Source of the DNA: Chitinophagaceae bacterium
GTDB taxonomy: Bacteria > Bacteroidota > Bacteroidia > Chitinophagales > UBA10324
DNA: 64,000 nt
Reading direction: 5' to 3'
Assembly (NCBI GenBank): GCA_016704325.1
Contig: JADJAG010000004.1
Span: 310,001-374,000 of the forward strand
Below the pieces are notes generated by a model that was not told the origin of the DNA, did no database searches, and saw nothing but the letters and a program-made list of their open reading frames with translations. Below, in pieces: positions 26,467 through 36,932 of this stretch; within the stretch, counting starts at the first letter, position 1, and every line of letters starts with the position of its first letter. Made by a program: the position numbers and the translations under genes.

Positions 26467-29400
26467 TTATTGAATGAATAATTTACCTGTTGCCAGGATG
26501 TTGTTGTTTTGGTCAGAAAGTCTGAAGAAATAAATTCCATCCGGCAATCCATTTCGGAAAATTTTTATGCTATTGCCATATAGTTGGTGCATTGCCGAAA
26601 CCTGTTTACCCCGCGCATCGAGAATTATCAGGGTGCTGTTGACCAACTGATAATTATCAGCAAGTTGCAACATGGTATTTGCATCAAAAGGATTTGGTGC
26701 GATTACAGCATTTGCATTGGCAGGTATTGTTCCATCATGAACAGAAATAACAACAAATGTGTCGGAAACGGTTGAACAACCAGGCGGGTAGGTAACAGCT
26801 ACGCTATAAGTTCCGTTAATGAGCGGTGTATAGGATTGCCCGGTGGCTCCTGCTATTTCAGTACCAAAAAGATACCATTGATTGCCCTCCGGCTCACTTG
26901 ATAGCAGGTTATTGTCCACGAAGGTTATTACCGGCACGGGAGGGTAGGACACTACGGTAACAAACAAAGAGGTATCCTGTGAGGAACACACGCTGGTTAT
27001 AGACAAAATGATACTGCCTGACGTGCTGCCGAAGACAACCGTTATCGAAGTATCTCCTGAAGATGAAATGATGGTGGCATCCAACGGTACAGACCAAGTA
27101 AGATCGAATCCTTCCACAGGAGCCAACGAATAGGTTGCGGTATCTCCGCTGCAAACCATCGAATCGCCTTGAATGGATAGTATTAATGGGGCATCCGGAA
27201 TAATAACTACTGAAAGGAATGTATCCTGTGACGCACAATTGCTATTGGCCACCACGGTGATGTTTCCGGAGGTGTTTCCAAATATTACAGTAATCACGGT
27301 GTCGCCCTGTGTTCCAAAAATGGAAGCATCGGAAGGCACTGACCAGGAGTAAGAAAATCCGGCTACACCAGCTATAGAATAGGTGGCAGTATCACCACTG
27401 CAGAGCGTTGATTCTCCGATTATAGGAGGAATAGAAATAGCCGATGCTGTAACAATAACTGTCAAAGAAGTATCCTGAAAGGCGCAAACGCTTCCACCAA
27501 ACACCGTAATGTTGCCTGAATTGTTTCCAAAAACTACGGTGATGGAAGTATCACCGGATGATGCGACAATGGTTGCATCAAAAGGCACGGTCCAGGAATA
27601 ATCAACACCGGGTACAGAAGGTATGGAATAAATAGCAGTATCTCCAGCACACAAAGAATTATCACCTATGATTGCCTGGATGGGGGGAACGGCCGGTTCA
27701 ACCAATACAAAGAGGGTGGATGTTACCGTATCGCATATTGAGATAGCTGAAAACACAATATTGCCTGAAGTGTCGCCAAATAGCACGGAAATTAAAGTTT
27801 GCCCTTGACCTGAAAGCAAAGTAGCGCCTGGCGGAATTTCCCATAAATAACTTTCAGCTCCTGCTACTTCAGAAACGATATATAAAGAGGTATCTCCGCT
27901 GCACAATGCGGTAACTCCGATGATATCATCCGGAACTGATAATAGTTCTGTAACATGTACAAACAGGGAAGCCTCGTAGAAATTACAATCGGCGGCGCTA
28001 ACATCTATAATAATTTCTCCGGATGCAGACCCAAATAAAACTTCAATAAGTGTATCGCCCTGCCCCGATAAGATGGTGGCTTCTTCCGGCACGGTCCATT
28101 GATAACCGGTTGCCCCTTCAACAGGATTAACGGAATATGTTTTGGTAATGCCTTCGCACGCTGTTGTATCACCATAAAGGCTTTCAATTGGCAATAACTG
28201 ACCGGCGATTTCTACTGTAAATGAGGTAGATAATGTATCACAAAATCCATTGGCAGTTACACCAATTTCACCACCGGTAGTATCAAATTGTACTACTACT
28301 AATGTGTCACCTTGCGAATAAATTATAGAAGCGCCGTTGGGTAAACTCCAATTATAAGAGAACGAGTTTACAACATTATTAATTGAATAAGAACCTAAGC
28401 CAAAAAGGCAAACTGTTGTGTCGCCGGTTATGGCTCCAATTGGACCAAGTGCTTCCTGCAAAGTAACAGGGATACTTGTGGAGGTCATATCACAATCATC
28501 TGAAGCAGTTACACTAATGTTTCCGGATGTATTTCCAAATGCAACTACTATCATTGTATCAAACTGTGATACGATTGTGGCATCCGGCGGAACCGACCAG
28601 GTATAGGTTATTGCATCGGGAATGGCTGATATGAAATAGGAAGCGGTATCACCGGCGCAAAAATCAGCGGAGCCATTGATAGAACCAATCACTTGCAACG
28701 GTGGCGTGACGGTGATAAAGTCTTCTGAAATAGAAGTATCGCAATCAGCCCCTGCCACAACGGTTATCAATCCTGAAGTGACGCCAAAGGTTACTTTGAT
28801 AGCCGTATCGCCACTCAGGAATACATAAGAGGCATCAGGCGGCACGGTCCACTGATAGGAGTTTGCACCGCTTACCGGTGCGATGGAATAATTTTTACTG
28901 GCGCCATTGCAAACGGTCTTAGCGCCATCAATTTTTCCCAATAAATCAAGGGGTGTAGCGCAAGGGGTAAATTTCAAAATGCTTCCCAATCCGCCAACCA
29001 CATAACCGGTATCTTCTTCTGTAAAGAAAATACTGCTCAAGCCGGATGGGTTTATATTGTCTACAACCCACGATTCTCCGGCATCTTTTGTTTTAATTAA
29101 TGAACCGGCATCATCCACAAACCAAATTAGGCTATTAGTAGTGAATGCACCTCGCCTGATTGTCCTCCCGGGAGGACCGGTATAAATTTCTTCCCAGGTA
29201 TTACCACCATCTAATGATTGAATGATGAATTCATGTCCGCCGTTTGGGGATGTTCCGCCACCTGCAAAGATCTTATAGTTCTTTGTAATCAACAATGCCG
29301 GTATTGCCTGTGAAGTGGTGTAGACAGATTCCCAGGAAATGCCACCATCATAAGTCCTTAATATCACGCCATTGGAGAATCCAATACTGCCTGTTGCAAA

Positions 29401-29919
29401 TCCGGTATCGTTATTAAAAAATTCTACTTCCAAAAGATCATAACTGAAACCGGTATTTAAAGAATCCCATGTCACACCTACATCTGTGGTTTTCAGAAAT
29501 ACCCCGTTGCTGCCGGCTACATAACCTACCTCTTTAGTGGGAAAATCCAATGCCCGAAAATTTACTTCGAGTGCCTGTTGAAGATTTACCTGGTCCCAGG
29601 TTGCTCCCGTATCATTGGATTTTACCAAAGTGCCGTAAAATCCGCAGGCAAAACCTTTCACGTTGGTATTGAAGGCTATATCGCGCAGGGAGTTGGGTGA
29701 ATCTGAAGCTTTTAGTATCCAGTTCATTCCACCATCAATAGTCTTTAAAATAGGGGCTTCGTTAGGAGAAAATGCATCTCCCACTGCAAAGCCTGTTGTT
29801 TCGTCGAGAAAATAAATGCCGCGCAGGTTATTGGTGACACCTGTGTTTTGGTACTCCCATTGGGCTAACACTGGTGTTGACAATATGAAGCAACAAAAGA
29901 AAAAGAATGCGATTTTCAA
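26467..29919 (-). CDS. large secreted T9SS protein with YCF48/BNR-like propeller and eight PKD-like repeats
   Basis: 1150 residues. A signal peptide (1-19, STPVLAQ) is followed by a propeller built of GxTW/GGxSW repeats (about 20-330, for example DGGMNWILK, DTGATWDQV, DAGESWVVD), as in photosystem II stability factor/YCF48-like proteins. About 335-1000 holds eight ~83-residue PKD-like repeats, each with VCxGDTxxYS, a W(S/T)VPxxA core, GDTxIxVxFGxxSG and a lone cysteine near the end. An Ig-like segment and a T9SS C-terminal domain (PNPFDANT... to KLFIQ) follow. It is exported by Sec and T9SS to the cell surface or medium; adhesion is the likely role (inference). Confidence 0.88.
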   Translation of the reverse strand: MKIAFFFFCCFILSTPVLAQWEYQNTGVTNNLRGIYFLDETTGFAVGDAFSPNEAPILKTIDGGMNWILKASDSPNSLRDIAFNTNVKGFACGFYGTLVKSNDTGATWDQVNLQQALEVNFRALDFPTKEVGYVAGSNGVFLKTTDVGVTWDSLNTGFSYDLLEVEFFNNDTGFATGSIGFSNGVILRTYDGGISWESVYTTSQAIPALLITKNYKIFAGGGTSPNGGHEFIIQSLDGGNTWEEIYTGPPGRTIRRGAFTTNSLIWFVDDAGSLIKTKDAGESWVVDNINPSGLSSIFFTEEDTGYVVGGLGSILKFTPCATPLDLLGKIDGAKTVCNGASKNYSIAPVSGANSYQWTVPPDASYVFLSGDTAIKVTFGVTSGLITVVAGADCDTSISEDFITVTPPLQVIGSINGSADFCAGDTASYFISAIPDAITYTWSVPPDATIVSQFDTMIVVAFGNTSGNISVTASDDCDMTSTSIPVTLQEALGPIGAITGDTTVCLFGLGSYSINNVVNSFSYNWSLPNGASIIYSQGDTLVVVQFDTTGGEIGVTANGFCDTLSTSFTVEIAGQLLPIESLYGDTTACEGITKTYSVNPVEGATGYQWTVPEEATILSGQGDTLIEVLFGSASGEIIIDVSAADCNFYEASLFVHVTELLSVPDDIIGVTALCSGDTSLYIVSEVAGAESYLWEIPPGATLLSGQGQTLISVLFGDTSGNIVFSAISICDTVTSTLFVLVEPAVPPIQAIIGDNSLCAGDTAIYSIPSVPGVDYSWTVPFDATIVASSGDTSITVVFGNNSGNITVFGGSVCAFQDTSLTVIVTASAISIPPIIGESTLCSGDTATYSIAGVAGFSYSWSVPSDASIFGTQGDTVITVIFGNTSGNITVVANSNCASQDTFLSVVIIPDAPLILSIQGDSMVCSGDTATYSLAPVEGFDLTWSVPLDATIISSSGDTSITVVFGSTSGSIILSITSVCSSQDTSLFVTVVSYPPVPVITFVDNNLLSSEPEGNQWYLFGTEIAGATGQSYTPLINGTYSVAVTYPPGCSTVSDTFVVISVHDGTIPANANAVIAPNPFDANTMLQLADNYQLVNSTLIILDARGKQVSAMHQLYGNSIKIFRNGLPDGIYFFRLSDQNNNILATGKLFIQ

Positions 29920-30145
29920 AAGGATAGTATTATTGGGAGATAGTGAACAATGTTTAGCATCTTCAACAGTGATATTTACAAATTTTTCAATTCAATCATT
30001 TTGAATGCATGATGCCTGATTGAAGAGGTCACCATTCATAACTGGTTGACGGCAAATATACAGCCTCCTTCCCGTAACAGGAAAACAGATATTACTCAGG
30101 CTGAATTTGAAGGTTGAGAATCGAAAGTTGACGAACCCAGAGACA

Positions 30146-30182
30146 AATAAAAAAGAGGTTGGCTCAATTGAGACAACCTCTT
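30146..30182 (-). terminator. terminator of the RND efflux operon
   Basis: AAGAGGTTG (30153-30161) and CAACCTCTT (30174-30182) pair, and the loop CTCAATTGAG is itself self-complementary. On the minus strand a TTTTTTATT run follows. It lies 27 bases after the RND permease stop. Confidence 0.85.
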
Positions 30183-30208
30183 AAAGAATTAGTGCAATAA
30201 ATTCTTTA

Positions 30209-33200
30209 TTAAGAACCCATTGGCTCTTTATCCATTAAAGCCGGAATTGGTTTTACTCCACTATTACGTTCTTTTGATGGCCGTTCCATTTTCAAAATCC
30301 GGAAAACCCAGGCTTTTAATCGTTCATTGAACAAGTACATTACCGGTACTACCAATAGAGTAATAAAAGTTGCATAACCTAAACCAAAAACAATCGTCCA
30401 TGCAAGTGGTCCCCAGAAAACTACATTCTCACCACCCAGCCATATATCCGGTTTAAACTCAGTAAAGAGGCCGTAGAAATTTATGTTCAACCCAATGGCA
30501 AGTGGTATCATACCTAGTATAGTAGCCGTGGCAGTAAGCACTACCGGCGTCATACGAATCTTTGCTGCTTCCACTACCGCTTCTTTCAGCTCAACCCCTT
30601 CTTCTATTAATGTATCGGTGAACTCAACAAGCAAAATACCATTTCGTACCACGATACCGAGCAGGGCAACCACACCTACTCCTGTCATTACTGCCGAGAA
30701 GTTCATTCCTGTAAACCCATAACCGAGCAGCACACCGATAATGCTGAAGAATACTTCTGCAAAAATGATAAGCGGTTTAGAGATAGAGTTGAATTGTGCA
30801 ACCAGGATTATGATAATCAGAAACAAGGAGATGACCCAGGCTATTCCCATAAAGTTGATCGTTTCTTCCATATCCTGACTGGCACCCGTGTAGCCAATGG
30901 TTACATCATCAGGGGTCTGATAATTTTCTAATGCTGCTTTTACCTGCGCCATGATCATCGGTTGCTGGCTTTCGTAACCCGACAGCAAGTTCGAACCCAA
31001 TGTGACTACCCTTTTCTGATCAATACGTTTGATTCCTGAATAGGTGGTGGAATAATTTATAGTTGCAAAGGCACTTAGCGGCACCTGGCGAACCTGTCCG
31101 TTAGTCTGATCACGGAAGGTGATCTTCAGGTCTTTGAGCTGGTCTATGCTTTTGCGCTGTTTTTCATCATAGCGTATCACGATCGGAAAATCATCATTGG
31201 CTTCTTTGTATTTACTTGCTTCCCAGCCATAGATTGCATTTCGCATCTCAAAACCAACCGTTTGGGTAGAGATCCCTTCCCTGTTCATTCTTTCACGGTC
31301 GAGGTCAATACTTATTTCCGGCTTGTTGGCCTGTAAATCCGTTTTTAATTCTTCTATGCCTTTAATATTCAGTGAATCGAGATATCGTTTAATATTATTA
31401 GTGGTAGTAATCAGCTCATCAAAGTTATCACCTGAAATTTCAATGTTGATGGGCTTGCCTTGTGGCGGGCCATTTGATTCGACACCTACCGTGATCTGCA
31501 CGCCGGGAATACCTTTCAATGCTTCTCTGAATTTTTCTAAATACACTGCGGACTCTCTGTTCCTTCTTTCTGCAGGCTCGATAAATGCAACAGAAACTTT
31601 TCCTTTGTTGGTACTTACACTCTGGTCAAAAGGATCTTCACTGGCTCCGACAGCAACATTGGAGATCACAGATTTTACAATCGGGTTATCTTTTCCAATT
31701 ACTTTATAAATTCTGTCTTCTACTATTTGAGTGATAGAGTCTGTTGTTTCCTGATCTGTACCAGCAGGCATTACCACGTATGAATAAATGAAATTGGGAT
31801 CACCGGTTGGAAATTGTTCAAGTCCCGGTTTCGTGATCATGAGTGCAATGATGGCAATACCAAGTGTTCCAAAAATTGAAGTGATTAAGATGATTGGGTG
31901 GCGTAAGGTCCATTTGAGGAAATTAGCGTATCGGTTTTGAAATCCGGGCCAGCCTTTTTTCTGAAAAGTGATCACCCACTTAACCAACACCAACTGGTAC
32001 AACCAGTAAAGGAAAACCATGGTGATGGTTACATTGCCCAGTACTTTGTTGACAAAGAAAGTAAGCAGTAATCCTATCGCCACAAAGATTATCGACCATA
32101 ATAGTTGCCTCCTTCTGTCAGGTGCAACACCATCCTGATGAGGCCTCATGAATGCCGATGCAAAGACCGGATTAATTAAGTATGCAACGAGTAACGAAGC
32201 GGTGAGGGTGATAATAAGGGTAACCGGCAAAGAATGCATGAATGAACCGATTACGCCGGGCCAAAACAGCAAGGGAAAGAAAGGGGCCAGCGTCGTCATC
32301 GTTCCGGCAAATACCGGTGCAAAAACTTCACCGGCAGCATTTTTAGCGGCCAACTTTATTGGCACTTTGCCATTACCAAAAAGCCGGTGTGTATTTTCTA
32401 TTACCACGATGGCATCATCTACCACAATACCAAGGCCGAGCAAGAATGCAAAGAGCACTATCAGGTTCATTGTACCGCCCATGGCATCCAATACCAGGAA
32501 AGCGATAAACATGGAAAGTGGAACGGACAATGCGACAAACATGGCATCGGTGGCACCCATAAAAAACATCAGTACCAGTGTTACCAGGATGAAGCCGATT
32601 ATAATGGTATTGATGAGGTCGGCAACCTGCGATCTGGTGGTTGTAGAAGTATCACCTGTGATGGTTAAGTTTACATCGGTTGGAACCTCTTTGCCAACCA
32701 CATCGTCTACCAAAGCATGAATATTATCAGAAGCTTCAATAAGATTAGCACCGCTTTTCTTGATAACGTTTAAGGTGATTACTTTTTTATTATCCAGTTG
32801 TGCAAAGCTTTCCTGCTCTTTAAAACTGTCTTTAATCTCAGCGATATCTCTCAGGTAGATAGGCTGATTTTGCATGTTGTTTATTGTGAGATTCTGAATT
32901 TGGGTTACATTATCAAACTCACCACTCACACTAATGCTTCTTCTCACATCGCCAAGCTTAATGGTGCCGCCCGATACAATTTTATTTTCGCTGTTGATAA
33001 CGGAATAGATGTCGTACATCGAGATCTGTGCCGCCTGCATTTTATACATGTCAACATTAATCTGGATTTCCCGCTCAGGGGATCCGATCATGTCAACCCT
33101 GTTAATTTCGGGTATCGCTTCAATCTTATCCTGAAGCAATTCAGCATACTTCTTAAGGTGTGCGAGGTCATAATCACCGCTTACATTGACCTGCATAATA

Positions 33201-33640
33201 GGTATCTGCGAAAACTCCACCTTTGCCACATTCGGCCCCCAGGTTGGATCAAGGTCATTTGGAAGACTTGTTTTTGCCTTGTCAACGGCATCCTTTACTT
33301 TCTGATTCGCTTCATTTATATCTGTTCCTGAAACGAATTCTACCTGAATGGAAGAGTAGTCCTGCACCGAACTGCTGCTGATTTTATTCACTCCATTAAT
33401 AGCCCCAATTTCTTTTTCCAGGGGCTTCGTGATCAGGTTCTCTACATCGGCAGGTGCAGAACCCGGATAGATCGTAGCTACATAGATTGTAGGCATGGTG
33501 ACATCCGGGAACAATTCTTTCGGAAGACTGATATATGCCCTGATACCCAAAATAGTGAGCATCAGCACAATGATAAAGACCGTGGTGCGGTTATCAATTG
33601 CCCAACTGCTCGGTTTAAATTCTTTAAAAGCGTGTTTCAT
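30209..33640 (-). CDS. RND-family efflux permease (AcrB/HAE1-like)
   Basis: 1143 residues. The inner-membrane pump of a tripartite efflux system driven by the proton gradient. The N-terminus (NRTTVFIIVLMLTILGIRAY) and PKELFPDVTMPTIYV, with SSSVQDYSSIQVEF in the first porter domain, are typical. TM helix 4 carries GIVVDDAIVVIENT, with the two aspartates of proton relay, and the C-terminal half has a matching GIVVRNGILLVEFTDTLIEEG. The length is slightly above AcrB (1049) owing to extra sequence around 540-580 between TM segments. It follows the adaptor gene by 74 bases. Substrate (drug, bile salt, metal) cannot be deduced; the DD pair favours the organic-compound HAE1 class over the metal HME class. 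Confidence 0.95.
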   Translation of the reverse strand: MKHAFKEFKPSSWAIDNRTTVFIIVLMLTILGIRAYISLPKELFPDVTMPTIYVATIYPGSAPADVENLITKPLEKEIGAINGVNKISSSSVQDYSSIQVEFVSGTDINEANQKVKDAVDKAKTSLPNDLDPTWGPNVAKVEFSQIPIMQVNVSGDYDLAHLKKYAELLQDKIEAIPEINRVDMIGSPEREIQINVDMYKMQAAQISMYDIYSVINSENKIVSGGTIKLGDVRRSISVSGEFDNVTQIQNLTINNMQNQPIYLRDIAEIKDSFKEQESFAQLDNKKVITLNVIKKSGANLIEASDNIHALVDDVVGKEVPTDVNLTITGDTSTTTRSQVADLINTIIIGFILVTLVLMFFMGATDAMFVALSVPLSMFIAFLVLDAMGGTMNLIVLFAFLLGLGIVVDDAIVVIENTHRLFGNGKVPIKLAAKNAAGEVFAPVFAGTMTTLAPFFPLLFWPGVIGSFMHSLPVTLIITLTASLLVAYLINPVFASAFMRPHQDGVAPDRRRQLLWSIIFVAIGLLLTFFVNKVLGNVTITMVFLYWLYQLVLVKWVITFQKKGWPGFQNRYANFLKWTLRHPIILITSIFGTLGIAIIALMITKPGLEQFPTGDPNFIYSYVVMPAGTDQETTDSITQIVEDRIYKVIGKDNPIVKSVISNVAVGASEDPFDQSVSTNKGKVSVAFIEPAERRNRESAVYLEKFREALKGIPGVQITVGVESNGPPQGKPINIEISGDNFDELITTTNNIKRYLDSLNIKGIEELKTDLQANKPEISIDLDRERMNREGISTQTVGFEMRNAIYGWEASKYKEANDDFPIVIRYDEKQRKSIDQLKDLKITFRDQTNGQVRQVPLSAFATINYSTTYSGIKRIDQKRVVTLGSNLLSGYESQQPMIMAQVKAALENYQTPDDVTIGYTGASQDMEETINFMGIAWVISLFLIIIILVAQFNSISKPLIIFAEVFFSIIGVLLGYGFTGMNFSAVMTGVGVVALLGIVVRNGILLVEFTDTLIEEGVELKEAVVEAAKIRMTPVVLTATATILGMIPLAIGLNINFYGLFTEFKPDIWLGGENVVFWGPLAWTIVFGLGYATFITLLVVPVMYLFNERLKAWVFRILKMERPSKERNSGVKPIPALMDKEPMGS

Positions 33641-33714
33641 TTTTTATCCATTAAGTCCGGAATAGTTCAAGGCGTATTTATTATTTATCGACGTTGCTTA
33701 TTCCTTCAGGTGAA

Positions 33715-34833
33715 TTAATATTGAATGGCCTGTCCTGCAACAAGATCCTGGTAGCCGGCTGTAATTAATTTGTCGCCTGCTTTAATTCCGGAAGTGATTT
33801 CTGCCTGACCATTATAAATTTTTCCGACTGTCACAGTCTGGCGTTGTGCGATTTTTCTTCCATTCTCTTCAGCGGCTACATACACAAAGTCATTTTCGCT
33901 GGATTTTTGTACCAGATTTACCGGAACCAGAAATGCATCCTGCTTTTCATAATCCAGAATTTTCATCATCGCAAGCATGTTAGGCTTGAAGTTATCATTG
34001 GCAGTTAGTTTTGCCTCTACTGTAAAGGAACGTGACTGGGAATTGATCACTTTAGCAGCATAGCTCACTTTCGAATCCACTTCTTTGTTTAAATCAGGAA
34101 AGAGGATTTTTACTTTGGCACCTTCCTTAACCTGTTCAGAATACGTTTCTGAAACTTCACCCTTAACAGTAAGGTTACTAAAATTCACCACGCGGATGCC
34201 TGAGTAGCCCGGAGAAGCGACTTGTCCTATTTTGATATCTATTGCATCTACCACACCATTAATAGGTGAAACAAGTTTGGTCATTTGATATTGTTCATTC
34301 AAACTTTCCATTTGTTTTTCCAACGATTCTTTCTGATTCTTGGCGGTCAGGTACTGTACTTCTGTTCCGATACTCTGCTCCCAAAGTGATTTCTGTTTTT
34401 CATACATGGTATTAGCCAGCTCCCAGTTTTTCTTCATCGTCTCCAGTTGTGCGTTAATGGTTGCTCCATCCAGTGAAGCAAGTACCTGCCCGCGGCTTAC
34501 TTTCTGACCAACCTTTACATATACATTCTGAATTACGCCCGGTATTTGAGGAGTTACAACCAGGTTATCTTCTGCGTCTACCTTTCCCTGCAGTTCGATA
34601 TAATGCGCAAAGGGTTGCGTTGCTGCTTCTGTCACCGATACAAGTAACATCCTTTCAGGCGTTTTCACCCCGCCTTCTTTGGCGATCTCTTCTTCCAGCT
34701 TTTTTATTTTATCGGTAATCGCCTGATGCTCTTTCTTAAGGCTGTCGAGTTGGGCTTGTTTGTCACCGGCACCGGAAGAACTGCAGGCTGCGATAGTAGA
34801 TACAATGGCCAGTATTAACAGTAGGTTTTTCAT
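33715..34833 (-). CDS. RND efflux periplasmic adaptor lipoprotein (membrane fusion protein)
   Basis: 372 residues from the ATG at 34833 (MKNLLLILAIVSTIAACSS); a longer frame from 34881 adds 16 residues that spoil the signal peptide. The lipobox TIAAC predicts lipid attachment at Cys17. A coiled-coil hairpin (about 25-50 and 130-185), lipoyl-like halves (VVTPQIPGVIQNVYVKVGQKV and TKLVSPINGVVDAIDIKIGQ, each shown in part), a beta-barrel and a membrane-proximal domain follow, ending TAGYQDLVAGQAI. It bridges the RND pump and the TolC-like channel. Second structural gene of the operon. Confidence 0.92.
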   Translation of the reverse strand: MKNLLLILAIVSTIAACSSSGAGDKQAQLDSLKKEHQAITDKIKKLEEEIAKEGGVKTPERMLLVSVTEAATQPFAHYIELQGKVDAEDNLVVTPQIPGVIQNVYVKVGQKVSRGQVLASLDGATINAQLETMKKNWELANTMYEKQKSLWEQSIGTEVQYLTAKNQKESLEKQMESLNEQYQMTKLVSPINGVVDAIDIKIGQVASPGYSGIRVVNFSNLTVKGEVSETYSEQVKEGAKVKILFPDLNKEVDSKVSYAAKVINSQSRSFTVEAKLTANDNFKPNMLAMMKILDYEKQDAFLVPVNLVQKSSENDFVYVAAEENGRKIAQRQTVTVGKIYNGQAEITSGIKAGDKLITAGYQDLVAGQAIQY

Positions 34834-34900
34834 GTTGTTTCTAAATGAATTTAAAATTGAAGTGATAGTTCTTGTTTGCATTTATGAGTTGCTGATTAAT

Positions 34901-36259
34901 TTATGGGAGGTAGTTTTTAGCAAGTGTTCCAAGGGCTACTTCCAGATCAATCCTGGCTGCCCAGGCATCATACAGTGCACTTAAGTAGTTGTTTTGAGAT
35001 TCTTTTAGAGAAGTTTCCGCATCGGTCACCTCCAGACTTGATCCAACACCCATTTCAAACTTCTTTCGTGAAATGGTAACAATCTCATTAGCCAGTTCCT
35101 GGTTACTTCGTTGTGTTTCCAGCGTGCTGATGGCATTCTCGAGGTTTGATTTCGCATTAGCCACTTCCAGGTTCATGGAGTTTTGAAAGTTGACCAGGTT
35201 GTTATCGCGTTTCATCAACTCCAACTTACCCTGCTGTATCTGTCTTGCCTTTTGCAACCCATCAAAAATGGGTAGGTTGAAGGAGAAACCGATAAAAGCG
35301 GTATTGTACCATTCGCTTGAAGGTAGCAGGTCGAACTGATTCACCTGTGCCTGAAAGCTATAGCCACCTACAGCGTAGAGGCTTGGCAAATAGCCAAGTT
35401 GATATTGTTTGATGTTCATTTCTGCAAGCGACTTTGAAGTTTGCAGCATTTGGTATTCAACCCTGTTATTCGCATCAGGCATGGCTGCATTTTGCAGTAT
35501 TTGCTGAAAATCGGCTTCAAATAAGGTATCCGTCAGCACAATTTCCTGATTTACATTCATGCCCATCTGAAACTTCAGCAGGTATTTGCTTACGGTACGA
35601 TACTTTTCCATTTTTTCCATTTCTACTAGCAGATTATTGTACCCTACAGCTATTCGGTCTACATCCACTTTTTCCACGAAGCCGCTTTCATACAATGCTT
35701 TGGTGTTATCCAGTGTTTTTTTGAGGCTGGCAACATTGTCTTCCAGTTGTTGGTAACGGGCATTTGTAACCAGAGCAGTCAGGTAGGCTTTCATCACACT
35801 TTGCGCAGTTTCAATAGTAGTGCGTGTAACGTTCTTCGTACTAAGTTCTGCCAATGTTTTGCTGGCTTTTATACCAAGAAAATAACGGCCATCAAAAACG
35901 AGTTGAGAGGCGTTCAGGCTGGCTGTACCATTGTATTGTGTACCAAATTGAATGGCCTGATAGGTTCCGGGTTCTCCGCCAAAAAACTCGGCAGGAATCA
36001 GCGAGGTAGGAAGTTTGAGGTAATCGGCAAAATCAAACTTGCCGCTGATCTGTGGCAGGGCAATACCTGTATATTCCTGTGATTTCCGGTGCGATATTTC
36101 AGCATCCAGCGAAGCATTTTTCACAGCTACCTGGTTTTTCAAGGCATAATCAACTGATTGGCGGAATGACATACGCAAGGTATCCGTTGTGGCTGTCTGA
36201 GCCGCAGTGTTAAATACCGCTGCAGCAATGAATACTGCAAGGATCAATAGTCTTTTCAT
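34901..36259 (-). CDS. TolC-family outer membrane efflux channel
   Basis: 452 residues with a signal peptide (1-20, AAAVFNTAAQ) and two tandem OEP repeats of long alpha-helices (about 30-230 and 245-445) such as SFRQSVDYALKNQVAVKNA and the matching VTDAETSLKESQNNYLSALYD near the end. It forms the outer-membrane exit duct. Its ATG overlaps the stop of the TetR-type gene (ATGA, 36256-36259), so the four genes are translationally linked from the regulator downward. Confidence 0.93.
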   Translation of the reverse strand: MKRLLILAVFIAAAVFNTAAQTATTDTLRMSFRQSVDYALKNQVAVKNASLDAEISHRKSQEYTGIALPQISGKFDFADYLKLPTSLIPAEFFGGEPGTYQAIQFGTQYNGTASLNASQLVFDGRYFLGIKASKTLAELSTKNVTRTTIETAQSVMKAYLTALVTNARYQQLEDNVASLKKTLDNTKALYESGFVEKVDVDRIAVGYNNLLVEMEKMEKYRTVSKYLLKFQMGMNVNQEIVLTDTLFEADFQQILQNAAMPDANNRVEYQMLQTSKSLAEMNIKQYQLGYLPSLYAVGGYSFQAQVNQFDLLPSSEWYNTAFIGFSFNLPIFDGLQKARQIQQGKLELMKRDNNLVNFQNSMNLEVANAKSNLENAISTLETQRSNQELANEIVTISRKKFEMGVGSSLEVTDAETSLKESQNNYLSALYDAWAARIDLEVALGTLAKNYLP

Positions 36260-36915
36260 GCTACTACTTTTTGTTTTTTAGTTTTCTTTCCTGTTTTATA
36301 TCTGATAAGTAAACGGTTTCCCTGAAGGGTCAGGATGCCGTAGAGGAAGTGTTCGAGTAATGCCAGTTGCACTTCATGCAGGTTAAATTTTGAGGGCGCA
36401 AAAAAGGCAGGATTTAAACCCATCTGTACCTCTTCCACCCTCAGTTTGGCAAGTATCTTAATGTTGATGTCTGAACGATACAGGCCCTGTTTAATCCCTT
36501 TCTTAAGGTTTGCTTCTACGGTTCCAAGCAGGCTTTGCTCCCGGAAATTGTTAAACTCCTTCCAGCCGGCAGGGTGGTATTTTTGAAGGTCGTAGATCAG
36601 GTTGGGATTCATGCGGGAAAGCATCTCACCCAGAAAATCCATGGATTGCAGTATTTCATCCAGTGCATCCGATGAATTGGCTGCTATCAGAATCATCCGC
36701 TCTTCATTCATCCGGCAGTCTTTCTTGCATAACTCATGTACTATCTGATGCTTATCATCAAAGAACTGGTAAATGGTTTTTTTAGAAATGGCCAGGTGAC
36801 GGGCGATATCGTCCATGGTGATACTGCGTATGCCATAGCTATAGAAAAGTTCCTGCGCGGCTTGTAAGATGCGCGCCCTGGTACCGTTTACGTTTTCTTT
36901 TACCTGGTTATTCAT
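36256..36915 (-). CDS. TetR-family transcriptional regulator of the efflux operon
   Basis: 219 residues. The N-terminal helix-turn-helix (about 12-60) reads RILQAAQELFYSYGIRSITMDDIARHLAISKKTIYQFF, split here at its usual motifs; the C-terminal ligand domain is of no named type. It is the first gene of the operon and overlaps the TolC gene by 4 bases. A perfect 11-bp inverted repeat begins 18 bases before its start, so it most likely represses its own operon until a ligand binds. The basic end KTGKKTKKQKVVA is unstructured. Confidence 0.92.
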   Translation of the reverse strand: MNNQVKENVNGTRARILQAAQELFYSYGIRSITMDDIARHLAISKKTIYQFFDDKHQIVHELCKKDCRMNEERMILIAANSSDALDEILQSMDFLGEMLSRMNPNLIYDLQKYHPAGWKEFNNFREQSLLGTVEANLKKGIKQGLYRSDINIKILAKLRVEEVQMGLNPAFFAPSKFNLHEVQLALLEHFLYGILTLQGNRLLIRYKTGKKTKKQKVVA

Positions 36916-36932
36916 AAATCGGGCGCAAAACT

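Noticed and set aside
32148..32720. 190-codon open frame opposite the RND permease
   Set aside because: Antisense shadow with composition bias and no domain.
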